A stretch of 64,000 nucleotides of DNA from a virus, in the IMG/VR virus record IMGVR_UViG_3300020187_000015, positions 1-64,000 of that record; one strand, 5' to 3'. The translations under genes were made by a program, and so were the position numbers. The notes under the pieces are model-generated. The model was given only the letters and a program-made list of their open reading frames with translations. It was not told where the DNA came from and searched no databases. This document shows, in pieces, positions 19,106 through 28,445 of the stretch. Each line of letters begins with the position of its first letter. Position 1 is the first letter of the stretch.

Positions 19106-21196
19106 CTACCAACTCTTTATGTAATCAAAGATGTCTGACAACTCTTCATTACTATACCTATCTACGCATTGGATAATGCGCTTCACTAGAGGGTATTTTT
19201 TATCAAAGTCTTCTATAGCTTTCTTTTCTTTTGATATAGTTGGATTAACCAATCCAAGATTGACTAGATTTTGAACTGACCAATTATTTTTAGCTGTATC
19301 CTGCGTTTTACTTAAAGCATTTTTCAATGTTTTTATTAATTCGTTTGAAGGAATTTCTTTAGATATTCTTGGAATAAGATTGAAAAGCTTATAGGCATGG
19401 TTGCCAAAGCTGTCTCGCAATTTTTCATTTACTGCATCATGGTTTACCTTGTCTATGATTTTTTCAGAATTCTTAATCCAGTCAATATAAACGCTTTCAA
19501 GTGGAATCCAGTTGTCCATACTAGCTATCTTCTTTAAAGAAGAGTGACGAATGCCATAAACCTTTTTTAGGCTTGGATTTATCCGCATCAAGGCTTTCAC
19601 TAAATCCCTGTTGCAAGAAGGAGAGTCACCATTCGGAAACGATTCTCCATTGATTTTCTGAAATTTATTACTATAGTATTTAACATAATAGTATGTTTCA
19701 CTGTTTGGCAAGTCCTCTTTCTGAGCTTTCCAAAATTGCGATTGCGTGTAGCAGACATTGTCTGTTGAAAACGATAAAATGTCTGCCCCTGCAAGCAAGG
19801 AGTTTGAAGACTTTTGAGATGCTGTGCTTTTAGAAATAGTTCGTTCGCACTCGGATAGAAGCTTGACATTTGCAGACTTCATTAGCTTGGAGCGGTCAAT
19901 AAGTTTCTTGACTACTGATTCATCTGTGCTTGTAAAAACTATCGCCTTTTGAGTACTAGTTAAAAAGGAGAGGCGATTCAAGATAGAGCGAGGCTTTACG
20001 CCATCATCTATTATGAAGAACCTATTTTCAGATGGAGACAAATCATCATCAAACCAAGCTTTCTTTGAAGTCGATAAATTGCCTATACTGTTCTGTAGAA
20101 CTCTCACTGTTTCAAACTCACCCATCATTTTACGTGGAAATAGTGTTGTTTCAACAGTTTGATTTCCAAATTTATTTGAATCAAACTCTACCTTGGTTGC
20201 TTCCTTGGAGAAGTATTTGCCATACTTTTTTTGAATCGAGCCTTTAATGTTAGTAGCCTCATACAAGCAATCGCACGAATCAAATTGGTCTTTTATTCGC
20301 TTTTGTAGTGCCGCCGCAATCCTATCGGATGCTTTTTCGAGTTTTTCAACGGTGCTGTTGTTGTATTCTAAAGCCTCACGACTGTGATGGAGCTTAAACT
20401 CACCAATATCTGCTTTATATACCAAACCCTTTACAAAGTTTTTATAGTCGTGCCTGTTTACAGGATACATGATGCCTCCCATAAGGATGTGAGGGTTGTT
20501 GCATTCTGAGTGTTGAGAAGTTCTATAATAATAATCGCTTGAGTCTTCAAAAAAATCAAATACATCGCATGAAATTTCTGGCTCGATATAATCAAAGGAA
20601 TTATTCTTGACATTAAGATTATCCCGTAGGTATCGAGAGAAGTTTTTAAATTTTAAATTAAAATTATCGATGTGTTGGTTTTCGATAGGTACTTGTACAT
20701 AGATACCATTAGCCTCTCCAGAATTTGACTCAGAGCAAAGGCGACTGACAACTGTATCGTCGTTTTCGTCAACACGAATTGAGTAAGATGTTTTGGAGTC
20801 TCCATTGATAGAGATAACAACAAAAGATTCTGTGTACGATAAAGGTGCAAAGCGTCCGATACCGAAGCCGCCGATTGCATTGTTGCTACCGCGCTTAGTT
20901 GACTTACCGTACTTAGTGTATAGACCCATCATATCATCTTCACTCAAACCTGTGCCATAATCACGCACAATGAAGTTTGGCTCAATTCTTGTGGGAAGCT
21001 GAACATCGACTTTCTTACCATTACTAACATCGATTGCGTTTGCGATAATCTCACGCATTGTAGCAAGCATAGTGTCAGAATAGTTATTGCGAAGTAGACT
21101 AGCGATATAGCGCATATCCTCTGCATCAATAGAGCAAGATGCGGATTGAAGATTTGCGGAGGACTTTATGTTTTTTGGTTGGTTTTGTAGTATCAT
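19106..21196 (-). CDS. rIIA: rIIA-like protein with GHKL ATPase domain
   Basis: 696 aa. The N-terminal GHKL ATPase fold is clear: MREIIANAIDVSNGKKVDV (N-box), FIVRDYGTGLSEDDMMGLYT (G1 box, D-x-G-x-G), and KRGSNNAIGGFGIGRFAPLS (G2 box), as in HATPase_c proteins. The rest is poorly conserved and helical. It acts with rIIB at the host membrane in T4-like phages, where loss leads to rapid lysis and sensitivity to exclusion. The promoter lies 6 nt upstream of the ATG, so the mRNA is likely leaderless. Confidence 0.9.
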   Translation of the reverse strand: MILQNQPKNIKSSANLQSASCSIDAEDMRYIASLLRNNYSDTMLATMREIIANAIDVSNGKKVDVQLPTRIEPNFIVRDYGTGLSEDDMMGLYTKYGKSTKRGSNNAIGGFGIGRFAPLSYTESFVVISINGDSKTSYSIRVDENDDTVVSRLCSESNSGEANGIYVQVPIENQHIDNFNLKFKNFSRYLRDNLNVKNNSFDYIEPEISCDVFDFFEDSSDYYYRTSQHSECNNPHILMGGIMYPVNRHDYKNFVKGLVYKADIGEFKLHHSREALEYNNSTVEKLEKASDRIAAALQKRIKDQFDSCDCLYEATNIKGSIQKKYGKYFSKEATKVEFDSNKFGNQTVETTLFPRKMMGEFETVRVLQNSIGNLSTSKKAWFDDDLSPSENRFFIIDDGVKPRSILNRLSFLTSTQKAIVFTSTDESVVKKLIDRSKLMKSANVKLLSECERTISKSTASQKSSNSLLAGADILSFSTDNVCYTQSQFWKAQKEDLPNSETYYYVKYYSNKFQKINGESFPNGDSPSCNRDLVKALMRINPSLKKVYGIRHSSLKKIASMDNWIPLESVYIDWIKNSEKIIDKVNHDAVNEKLRDSFGNHAYKLFNLIPRISKEIPSNELIKTLKNALSKTQDTAKNNWSVQNLVNLGLVNPTISKEKKAIEDFDKKYPLVKRIIQCVDRYSNEELSDIFDYIKSW

Positions 21197-21202
21197 GTTC
21201 GT

Positions 21203-21231
21203 AACAATGTTGATTGAATCCGTAATGTCAA
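21203..21231 (-). promoter_or_regulatory. Promoter of leaderless rIIA
   Basis: TTGACA, 17 bp, ATTGTT, 6 nt before the ATG at 21196. A T/A tract lies upstream. Confidence 0.75.
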
Positions 21232-21258
21232 TTGTTTTTTTAAAAAATTTAAAAAAAA

Positions 21259-22188
21259 TTATTTTACCATCTTAAGCAAGTCTACGCCTTTTTTAGTTAT
21301 CTTCCTTAAGCCATCTATCTTGAGCAGACCCTGCCTAAGCAAATAAATTTCGGCATCTCTCTGTAAGGCTGATCTTGACATTCCTGTTACAGAAGAAAGC
21401 ATTTGAAGTGTGCAATCTCCCCTCTCATCAAGAATTCTTAGGATTTCTACCTCTATATTTGACAGACCCATTGGCTTAATTCCTAGAATATGCTTCATCT
21501 CGTCCCAAGCCTTTTTGTTAAAGGTGGGGCAGTCTCTTGATTCGACGAATAGAAGAATCTCTTTAGCTCTTTTGACTGCTGACCTAGCATTGCCCCTTGC
21601 TGTTGATGCTACGTCTTGCAGTATATCATCTTCTATATTCACCTTTGACTGACTACGAACTATTTGACCTAACTCACAAACTTTATACGGCGCAAAGTCA
21701 ATCATCGAAAGCCTGTCTTTTAGAGGTGGAAATATCTTGTCAAGCTCAGTCGTAGCGAAGATATAATTCTGTTTCTCAAAGTCGAAAGAATAATTCTCCT
21801 CCTTATACATAAACTCTCTCCATGATTCCATTTCTGTATTGAAGATCGTTAGAAACGCATTTGTCAAATCCTTTGGAAGGCAATGAGCTTCGTCGAAGAA
21901 GACTGTAACCTCATTATGCATTACAATGGGTAAAAAGATTTGAGTAAAGAAAGAATTTGCATTTGGTATTGTAGAGCAGTTTATTTCTAAGAATGGTCTT
22001 TTGCTACCATCTTTATTTTTCAACGAGTTTGAATACGATCTAGCGAACTGTGTTTTGCCAAGCCCCTTAGCACCACTAAGCATGATGAAGGGAGACTTAC
22101 CTGTCGCATTTTGCGCATCAGCATAAAAGCTGAGTTTACGTTTTACTTCTTCCTGTCCAACTAAATTAGAGAAATTGCTGCTTGTCAT
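21259..22188 (-). CDS. RuvB-like AAA+ ATPase
   Basis: 309 aa. Walker A GAKGLGKTQ (about residue 40), Walker B TVFFDEAHCLP (about residue 93), sensor-1 FATTE, an arginine-finger-like region LKDRLSMIDFAPY, the small AAA+ lid with TARGNARSAVKRAKEIL, and a C-terminal winged helix with GDCTLQMLSSVTGMSRSALQ. The domain order is that of RuvB, the branch-migration motor of Holliday junctions. No RuvA or RuvC homologue was noticed in the window, so it may act with phage partners or use host RuvA. Confidence 0.85.
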   Translation of the reverse strand: MTSSNFSNLVGQEEVKRKLSFYADAQNATGKSPFIMLSGAKGLGKTQFARSYSNSLKNKDGSKRPFLEINCSTIPNANSFFTQIFLPIVMHNEVTVFFDEAHCLPKDLTNAFLTIFNTEMESWREFMYKEENYSFDFEKQNYIFATTELDKIFPPLKDRLSMIDFAPYKVCELGQIVRSQSKVNIEDDILQDVASTARGNARSAVKRAKEILLFVESRDCPTFNKKAWDEMKHILGIKPMGLSNIEVEILRILDERGDCTLQMLSSVTGMSRSALQRDAEIYLLRQGLLKIDGLRKITKKGVDLLKMVK

Positions 22189-22231
22189 AGTATAATGAAT
22201 AGAATAAAAAAGATGAGAATGTAAAGCATAT

Positions 22232-22483
22232 TTACTTGTGCAATTTGAATTGTATGGAGGCTTGAGGCAAGACCTCTTCCTTAACTTCTACTATTTCAGT
22301 AGTCTTATCACCTACAATTGTTACTCCAATCTGTTCTAGCCATACTCTGGATACTGGAACAATAGTTGCGCTACCACATATATTAGATAGCTCCGAAAAA
22401 GTCATTTTAGTAAAAGACTTTGATCCTTTTTTTCGTCCACTGCCAGCTTTGCGAGGCAATTTATTTATTTTTTTGTCATTCAT
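22232..22483 (-). CDS. Hypothetical basic protein, 83 aa
   Basis: The N-terminus is basic and Gly-rich (KLPRKAGSGRKKGSKSFTKM) and recalls AT-hook or small DNA-binding tails. Next comes a short acidic region and VVEVKEEVLPQASIQFKLHK. A TTGACA/TTTATA promoter lies upstream (22519-22541 region). It may bind DNA; unproven. Confidence 0.55.
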   Translation of the reverse strand: MNDKKINKLPRKAGSGRKKGSKSFTKMTFSELSNICGSATIVPVSRVWLEQIGVTIVGDKTTEIVEVKEEVLPQASIQFKLHK

Positions 22484-22680
22484 ATCCCACCATATAAATA
22501 CATGGATATAAAGATTGTCAATATTTTTTTAATTAATTTTTAAAAGACTATTTGTTTTTTTTATAATTATATTATTGACATTTGATAGAAAATTGTCTGC
22601 GAGAAAATACAAATAAAATTATTTATCTGTATAAAATATAATTTATAACACATCGCTCTTGCGCTACTCGCGTGTGCCTA

Positions 22681-22736
22681 TTATTTGCAAAAAAAACACG
22701 GAGTTCGCATGTTATTTGCAAAAAAACACGGAGTTC
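22681..22736. repeat. 26-bp direct repeat, two copies
   Basis: TTATTTGCAAAAAAA followed by CACGGAGTTC, at 22681-22706 and 22712-22736. It is in the gap between the 83-aa gene and the metallopeptidase gene. The rest of that gap (22484-22680) holds the upstream promoter region and AT-rich DNA. Confidence 0.85.
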
Positions 22737-22751
22737 CTGTAAGTTTTTTAA

Positions 22752-23156
22752 CTAAAAAGAAACTTTATTTTTTTTAAACTGAATTTTAAGTTGCTCTGAT
22801 TTTTCTTCTGACAAATATTTTCTTATAAAATATAAATATCTATTGCAGAAAGCTTTGCCATGTGGATTTTTGCGTACTCTTTTCACCGAATGTGCTAATT
22901 CATGAAGTACGCTAGACATTGTCCAATGCTCATTTTTAAGCATATATATCTCTTTATATCCAGCAAAGGAGTAATCGAATAAACCCGTTCCGCATAAAAA
23001 TATCTGAAAATCGTAACCATACTTGGCTATAAACTCATCATCCCCAATAACTTTTAGGAAAAATATCTTTAACTGTATTTCAGATAGAAGCTTTTCATCA
23101 GAAAAAACAAAATTCTCTGACTTATAAACTCTTTTGGCCTGTAATTTTTCACTCAA
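22752..23156 (-). CDS. Zincin-like metallopeptidase (HELAH)
   Basis: 134 aa. VLHELAHSVKRVRKNPHGKAF (residues about 87-107) gives the HExxH zinc motif and a third-ligand type HG.AF, as in the SprT/TIGR04338 group of metallohydrolases found in phages and actinobacteria. The N-terminal half is a beta sheet (QIFLCGTGLFDYSFAGYKEI). Substrate unknown; such proteins may process virion or host proteins. Confidence 0.7.
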   Translation of the reverse strand: MSEKLQAKRVYKSENFVFSDEKLLSEIQLKIFFLKVIGDDEFIAKYGYDFQIFLCGTGLFDYSFAGYKEIYMLKNEHWTMSSVLHELAHSVKRVRKNPHGKAFCNRYLYFIRKYLSEEKSEQLKIQFKKNKVSF

Positions 23157-23208
23157 CTTATTAAGGTTTTGCTTTTATACAGGTTCATATAATGTATCTA
23201 CACCATTT

Positions 23209-23424
23209 TCAATCTGATATATCTATAACCTTTCTGATTTCAGAGAAATCTTCTATTTGGCTCTTAGTTCTAATATCAAACTCAAAATAACAACCAGTCA
23301 TTTTGGATTTCTTGTATAGATGGCTTATTACTGGATAAACCGAAGAGCTATTCTGTAACTTGAATTTATTCCAAGCATCAAAGAGATCATTCTTATCCTC
23401 ATAAATTTTACTTTTATATTTCAT
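23209..23424 (-). CDS. Hypothetical protein, 71 aa
   Basis: Basic start MKYKSKIYEDKNDLFDAWNK, then HLYKKSKMTGCYFEFDIRTK. It overlaps the 67-aa gene by 11 nt. The two share length and a beta-alpha plan with a Cys, and may be distant duplicates; unassigned. Confidence 0.5.
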   Translation of the reverse strand: MKYKSKIYEDKNDLFDAWNKFKLQNSSSVYPVISHLYKKSKMTGCYFEFDIRTKSQIEDFSEIRKVIDISD

Positions 23425-23617
23425 ATTTACTAAAAATTTGCAGACATTTTACCATTCTTTTAAAACAGTTCTTGTCGCTTATGCTAGAAAACATAAAGGT
23501 AATTTCTGGCAAATTATTTACTACCTTACAACTACAACATTCACTAGCTATCATATATAGTTTAGCTGCTGAGGAATAGTCATTGACGTTTTTAACTTTT
23601 GCTGAGTATGTCTTCAT
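23414..23617 (-). CDS. Hypothetical protein, 67 aa
   Basis: MKTYSAKVKNVNDYSSAAKL, then a Cys-rich part (IASECCSCKVV) and FKRMVKCLQIFSKYEI. The leader after the polymerase gene has TGTAAATATATAAT directly before the ATG, a candidate phage late-promoter motif. Function unknown. Confidence 0.5.
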   Translation of the reverse strand: MKTYSAKVKNVNDYSSAAKLYMIASECCSCKVVNNLPEITFMFSSISDKNCFKRMVKCLQIFSKYEI

Positions 23618-23631
23618 ATTATATATTTACA

Positions 23632-26256
23632 CTAAAGTTCTAAATTTAAAATCTTCAACCTATCTACAAATGCACATCTATCTTTTTTAGTGCCTCTAAA
23701 AACAACTATATCCTTCTTTACTGGATACCTGCCGTGAGTGGCCTTGATATCGTCAACATTATTAACGCTGACCCTTTGTCGAGAGCTGGAATCAAAATAC
23801 TCAAAATTAAACGCTTTTAGATTAAATCTACCATGCTCATCCGCTATATCAATGTTGATCATTGACCCACCCTTTTTAGTCTTAGAAATTCTAACCTCTT
23901 GGACTATGCCACAAGAAACTATCTTAGAGTCTGTGGGTAGGTCTTCAACTTCGGAGATATTGATTGCATCTGGATACAAGTCCTCAATTACCTTTGTTAG
24001 GTTCATCGAATAAGCAAATCCAAGGATATCTACTTCGTAAAAATAGTTATAAAAGTTAGGATTATTAGAATATTTAATATATTCCTCCTTTATATTTAAA
24101 TACTTACCATAGAATGTATCCCAAGTTGATACCGTTTCACCATTTTTATTCTGCCTTTTATTTGTAGAGAATATTTCCTTACCATCATATAGCAGATCTC
24201 CATTTTTAACATCGAGAAGAAGCTTTAGTAAGTCAAAATTATATTTACTACCATACTTATAAATTTTCAGCTTTTGAGATTCTGTTAGGAGATTCCAAGT
24301 TTTTGCTTCTAAAAAAAGTTTTCCACGATTATCAGAGAAGGAAGATAGGCAACCCGCCTTTATAATATTGCAGAGGATCGTAATATTAATTCCGCTTTCT
24401 TTGGCAAACTCAAACATCTTAAACTTATTCATGTCAGAAGGGTTGAAGTCTTTAAGCTTTTCAATGCTTTTATTAGATACGGATTTAATTGATTTCAATC
24501 CATATCTAATGACGTTCCCTTTTACTGTAAAGTCTTCGCTGGACTCAATCAAGTCGGGTGGCTTAATCTCTACTCCAAAGTGAGGAGCTTCTTTAGAGAT
24601 TTGCAATATTCGAGCCTCACTATTTTGAAAGGTTCTAGCAAGCATCAGACAATTTTTGAAAAACTCAGCAGGATATGTTATCTTTAGATAGGAACATAGC
24701 GTAGAAATGTAGCTGTAAGCCACAGAATGGGACTTATTGAAGGAATACTTAGCAGATGCCTGAACTGTATTCCAAAAGATCTCTGTGGCCTCTCTGGGTA
24801 TCTTATGGCGTTCTCCAGCCTCATAGATCTTATTCTCCCACTCTCTTACTGCCTTTACCTTCTTTTTGCCTATAATTTTTCTAAGTACGTCTGCTTCTAG
24901 CAATGAAAATCCATATACTTTATTTGCAATGGCCATGATCTGCTCTTGATATAGGATAGCACCAGAAGTCTCTTTAAGTATTTCATCTATTGATGGATAA
25001 ATTGACTCTTGATTTCCAGTTTCTCTAGCCTCAACGAACTTATCTAAGAAAGCCAAAGCTCCAGGACGAGCTATAGCAGATATTGCCGAAACGTCACTAA
25101 GGCACTTTGGCTTAACTCTTCTGGTAACTCTGCTTGCAGTATCTCCGTCTAATTGGAATATACCATAGGTATAATCAAATGAGCATAAAAACTTATAAAT
25201 TTCAGGATCTTCTGGGTCGAATTTGCTTATATCGTAACCTACTTCCTTTGCAGTATTGTAAATGATATCTACTGTTTTTAGTCCCAAGCAATCTAACTTA
25301 ATTTCTTTTTCTGCCACATCATCCTTGCAATAGGAAGTGATTATTTTTTCTTTGCCCTCGTTATCTTTTCTAGTTTCAAGAGGAAGCGAATCGAATACTT
25401 CGTCGTAGGAAACGACAATACCTGCGGCGTGAACACCGAAATTTCTTGGTAGATTAATTAACTTTCTGCATATATTGAAAATATCTTGGTTGGCTTCTGC
25501 CCACTCTCTAAAGTCGTTATTGTTTTCAATGGTTTTTTCTAGACTATCTAGTGTGCCAGCATCGCTACCGATCATGGAAGATATTCTATTCGCCTTAGAC
25601 TCGTCGTACATAGCATACTTTTTGCATACTTCTTTTAGCACGAGCTTAGTAGATAGAGTATTCATCGTAGAGATGTGGCAAGTTCTATTTGGATATTTTG
25701 ATTCCAAATACTCCTTAACGACTCGATCTCTATGTAGGTAAGATACATCAATGTCGATATCTGGAACTGTGCTTCCATCGGAATACTGTTCTCCATTAAT
25801 CATCTTGCTCTTTGCTCTAGATTCATTGATAAATCTCTCAAAAATCAAACCATGTTCAATCGGGTCTACGGCAACCAAGCCAGACAAATAGGCTATTAGG
25901 GAGCCTCCTACAGAACCTCTACCCCAACCTCTGGCAATCTTTCTTTCATCGCACCACTCGATGAGATCCCAAACCATTAGCATATATCTAGTAAATCCAA
26001 GCCTCTCCAGTGTGGATAGTTCAAATTTTACACGATCAATGTATTCTTGTTTATTAGGTAGTAAATCTATTCCCCTGTTTTTGTATCCAATTAAACATAT
26101 TTGCCTCAAAATATCGCTATCTGGCATACTTGTATCTAAACCATGCTTTCTCTTATAAGCGTCATCGATATCTACAGAAGGAATCCTTACCCCATCAATA
26201 GAATAGGATTCTGAATAGCTTTTAAATTGGCTTTTAAATTTTATATCTTCGATCAT
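23632..26256 (-). CDS. dnaE: DNA polymerase III alpha subunit (C family), catalytic part
   Basis: 874 aa. Catalytic elements in order: WGRGSVGGSLIAYLSGLV, the VPDIDIDVSYLHRD metal-binding acids, NFGVHAAGIVVS, FQLDGDTASRVTRR, YSFNKSHSVAYSYISTLCSY, and an OB-like module (IVSCGIVQEVRISKTKKGGS) near residue 770. It lacks the N-terminal PHP region, which is carried by the upstream ORF (26253-26969) with a 4-nt ATGA overlap. It replicates the phage genome with the neighbouring exonuclease. No beta clamp or tau was seen in the window. Confidence 0.9.
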   Translation of the reverse strand: MIEDIKFKSQFKSYSESYSIDGVRIPSVDIDDAYKRKHGLDTSMPDSDILRQICLIGYKNRGIDLLPNKQEYIDRVKFELSTLERLGFTRYMLMVWDLIEWCDERKIARGWGRGSVGGSLIAYLSGLVAVDPIEHGLIFERFINESRAKSKMINGEQYSDGSTVPDIDIDVSYLHRDRVVKEYLESKYPNRTCHISTMNTLSTKLVLKEVCKKYAMYDESKANRISSMIGSDAGTLDSLEKTIENNNDFREWAEANQDIFNICRKLINLPRNFGVHAAGIVVSYDEVFDSLPLETRKDNEGKEKIITSYCKDDVAEKEIKLDCLGLKTVDIIYNTAKEVGYDISKFDPEDPEIYKFLCSFDYTYGIFQLDGDTASRVTRRVKPKCLSDVSAISAIARPGALAFLDKFVEARETGNQESIYPSIDEILKETSGAILYQEQIMAIANKVYGFSLLEADVLRKIIGKKKVKAVREWENKIYEAGERHKIPREATEIFWNTVQASAKYSFNKSHSVAYSYISTLCSYLKITYPAEFFKNCLMLARTFQNSEARILQISKEAPHFGVEIKPPDLIESSEDFTVKGNVIRYGLKSIKSVSNKSIEKLKDFNPSDMNKFKMFEFAKESGINITILCNIIKAGCLSSFSDNRGKLFLEAKTWNLLTESQKLKIYKYGSKYNFDLLKLLLDVKNGDLLYDGKEIFSTNKRQNKNGETVSTWDTFYGKYLNIKEEYIKYSNNPNFYNYFYEVDILGFAYSMNLTKVIEDLYPDAINISEVEDLPTDSKIVSCGIVQEVRISKTKKGGSMINIDIADEHGRFNLKAFNFEYFDSSSRQRVSVNNVDDIKATHGRYPVKKDIVVFRGTKKDRCAFVDRLKILNLEL

Positions 26257-26969
26257 ACGATGTTAAAGCTTTTGCTTGCAAAGCCCTCTAGGTTGGGCTT
26301 TTCCATATTGGTCTTATTTTTGATACACTTATATGTCTGAAATGAAATTACGTCAATCTTTCTTTTGTATAGAACTTTATGAGTATCTAAAGTTTCACAG
26401 CCATTTTGATCTGCAAACTGCTTAACCTTCTTTTTTATAATTACATCGTATGGGAGATCGTGATTCTCTAAACATAAGATCGGATTCTGATTAAGAGAGA
26501 TATTGCATTTATACCCTAAGAGCAAGTTATTGTACAAAAAACTATCGTAGAAAGGTATTACCATTACTAAGTCTTGGTCCCAATTATTATCAATTGTTTT
26601 AAAGTCTAATCTTGGTTGACCATTATAATCTCCTTCCGTGGCTGCGATAGAATATAGCTTCATCAGAAAGTTACTGTAAGAAGAACCGCTTTTCGCAAAA
26701 ATAATAACCTTATGCTCTGTTTCAACTGATGCAGGGGTCTTGTCTTCAATATTTTGACAGACTATAAACTCTATTCCATAGACAAGCTTTTTGCCAAGAT
26801 TATTAAATGCCAAAGGGAACGAAGAGGGATTCTTTTCTACTAAAAATACCTTATCTATACTCATTTCCTCTGCTATTTCTACGATAGAGTTACTCCCTCC
26901 ACCAACAGCTTTTTCAGATAAAGAAAGTATTGAGTTAAATGAATTTGCGCTATAAAATAAATATATCAT
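26253..26969 (-). CDS. PHP-like N-terminal part of DNA polymerase III alpha (split gene)
   Basis: 238 aa. KKLVYGIEFIVCQN, KVIIFAKSGSSYSNFLMKLY with SIAATEGDY, QPRLDF, and the end QTYKCIKNKTNMEKPNLEGF correspond to the PHP domain and linker of DnaE. The metal-binding residues of active PHP domains are not obvious, so this may be a degenerate structural domain. It overlaps the polymerase ORF (ATGA) and the exonuclease gene upstream (4 nt), so the three gene products are made together. Confidence 0.75.
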   Translation of the reverse strand: MIYLFYSANSFNSILSLSEKAVGGGSNSIVEIAEEMSIDKVFLVEKNPSSFPLAFNNLGKKLVYGIEFIVCQNIEDKTPASVETEHKVIIFAKSGSSYSNFLMKLYSIAATEGDYNGQPRLDFKTIDNNWDQDLVMVIPFYDSFLYNNLLLGYKCNISLNQNPILCLENHDLPYDVIIKKKVKQFADQNGCETLDTHKVLYKRKIDVISFQTYKCIKNKTNMEKPNLEGFASKSFNIV

Positions 26970-27676
26970 TTGATATGGTTAGAGGTTATTTCCAATTTCC
27001 AGAACAGAGACTTTAGTATCTCCCATGTAACTTGTACATCATAAAGACCGTTGTGCCAAGCATCGCCAGTAACTGATACATCAAGCTCTTTGGCCATAGA
27101 TGATAGAGTTGTAGACCCATTCATCTGTTTCTTTCTAAGAGACCTTAATTTTGGACTAGAATAATATGAAGCTAATTGCTTTTGCCAGAAAAAGAACTCT
27201 TCCCTAGTTTCTGGTGGCTGCTTCTCCAGCCTGAATGCTCTACATAAGCTCAAAACGTCTAAACTTCGATATAAAAATGAGTAATTGGGTGGCTTACCAA
27301 GCTTTTCTCGAAAAAGTTGATGAATATACATGTCAAAATTAAGACCATTGTAATGAACGACTGTAAACTCTGGATCAAATAGATACTTTTCAAAAGAAGA
27401 TAAAACTTTCTCTGGATCTTTGGCGGTCTTTTTGTATTCTTCTATGTCGAACTTAGTGATACGTTTTGCGTCTTCGGATACATTTAGATCTTTCCATAGT
27501 ATTCGGTCATTGACCTTTTCTATGACCTCTCCATTCTGCACGACTATATAGCCAAGTTCCCAAGGCTTATTTAAACAGCAAAGATTTAAATTTTCAGTTT
27601 CATAATCGAAGACTAAAAATTTATGTTCCTTGAATTTATATCTAAGTAAGTTTTGTCCAGTATCCTTTTTATACAT
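26966..27676 (-). CDS. DnaQ-like 3'-5' exonuclease (epsilon-like)
   Basis: 236 aa. DEDDh-type motifs: FLVFDYETENL (D-x-E), VVHYNGLNFDMYIHQLFREK (with Asp), and DAWHNGLYDVQVTWEIL with the late His and Asp. It gives proofreading to the split polymerase that follows. A start at MYKKDTGQNL (27676) is used since it overlaps the upstream epimerase gene by 8 nt; an ATG 18 nt further upstream is possible. Confidence 0.8.
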   Translation of the reverse strand: MYKKDTGQNLLRYKFKEHKFLVFDYETENLNLCCLNKPWELGYIVVQNGEVIEKVNDRILWKDLNVSEDAKRITKFDIEEYKKTAKDPEKVLSSFEKYLFDPEFTVVHYNGLNFDMYIHQLFREKLGKPPNYSFLYRSLDVLSLCRAFRLEKQPPETREEFFFWQKQLASYYSSPKLRSLRKKQMNGSTTLSSMAKELDVSVTGDAWHNGLYDVQVTWEILKSLFWKLEITSNHIK

Positions 27677-28445
27677 TATAGTAGGCGATGACATTCTTGA
27701 TTGCAGACTCCAATGTATATTGGGGTTTCCAACCTGTCAAGAACTTTCGTTCATCTGCGCAAGTATAATTTTGGTACTGAGACTTAATTGGGTTTTGTAT
27801 GTATTGAACTTCCTTGCCTAGTATTTCTGCGAAGTCCTCGAAAGGTCTAGCAGTTGCAGTCCCTACGTCAAATACTCCATGAAGCTTATTTTCAAAAGCA
27901 TAGATATTCGCATCTACGACATCATCTACATATACAAAATCTCTTTTGGGTCGCCCATCAAACAAAGTGAATTTATCTTTATGTAGGTATTGGTAAAGAA
28001 CCGAAGTCATCTTAATATCTTTATTATGCTCTCCAATTCCAAATACATTATAATATCTCAGAGCTGTAAAAAGATGATGGCCCTGCCACTTGTTTTCTGT
28101 AACCCATTTGCTCCAAGCATAGGGGTTCATAGGGACATTATTGCCATTGCCATAAAGGGAAGCGGAGGAGGAAAAAATTACTGGTATGTTTAAGGATAAA
28201 GATAACTCAATAAGATTGTCAGAAAAGAGAGAGTTGTATGTAAAAATTTCTTGAAGATTATTAGATATAGTATCCGTCTCTGCGCCAATGTGGAATACGC
28301 AATCTATGTCCTCCTTTAGTAGAGAGGCATTCAGTAGATGAGCCTCATCCTTATCTAAAGTAACAATCTCGTAACTGTCAGACATAAGTTCTAAAAACCT
28401 AGATCCAACAAATCCTTTTGATCCTGTCAATAAAATCTTCTTCAC
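27669..28445 (-). CDS. Nucleotide-sugar epimerase (HldD/NAD-dependent epimerase type)
   Basis: 258 aa SDR-type protein. The NAD motif TGSKGFVGSRF (Gly-x2-Gly-x2-Gly), the Y-x3-K active site YAWSKWVTE, and LRYYNVFGIGEHNKDIKM followed by RPKRDFVYVDDVV place it near the ADP-heptose 6-epimerase group. The catalytic Ser/Thr (SSSASLYG) is present. Substrate cannot be fixed from sequence. It is cotranscribed with the cupin and the exonuclease-polymerase operon. Confidence 0.8.
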   Translation of the reverse strand: MKKILLTGSKGFVGSRFLELMSDSYEIVTLDKDEAHLLNASLLKEDIDCVFHIGAETDTISNNLQEIFTYNSLFSDNLIELSLSLNIPVIFSSSASLYGNGNNVPMNPYAWSKWVTENKWQGHHLFTALRYYNVFGIGEHNKDIKMTSVLYQYLHKDKFTLFDGRPKRDFVYVDDVVDANIYAFENKLHGVFDVGTATARPFEDFAEILGKEVQYIQNPIKSQYQNYTCADERKFLTGWKPQYTLESAIKNVIAYYNV

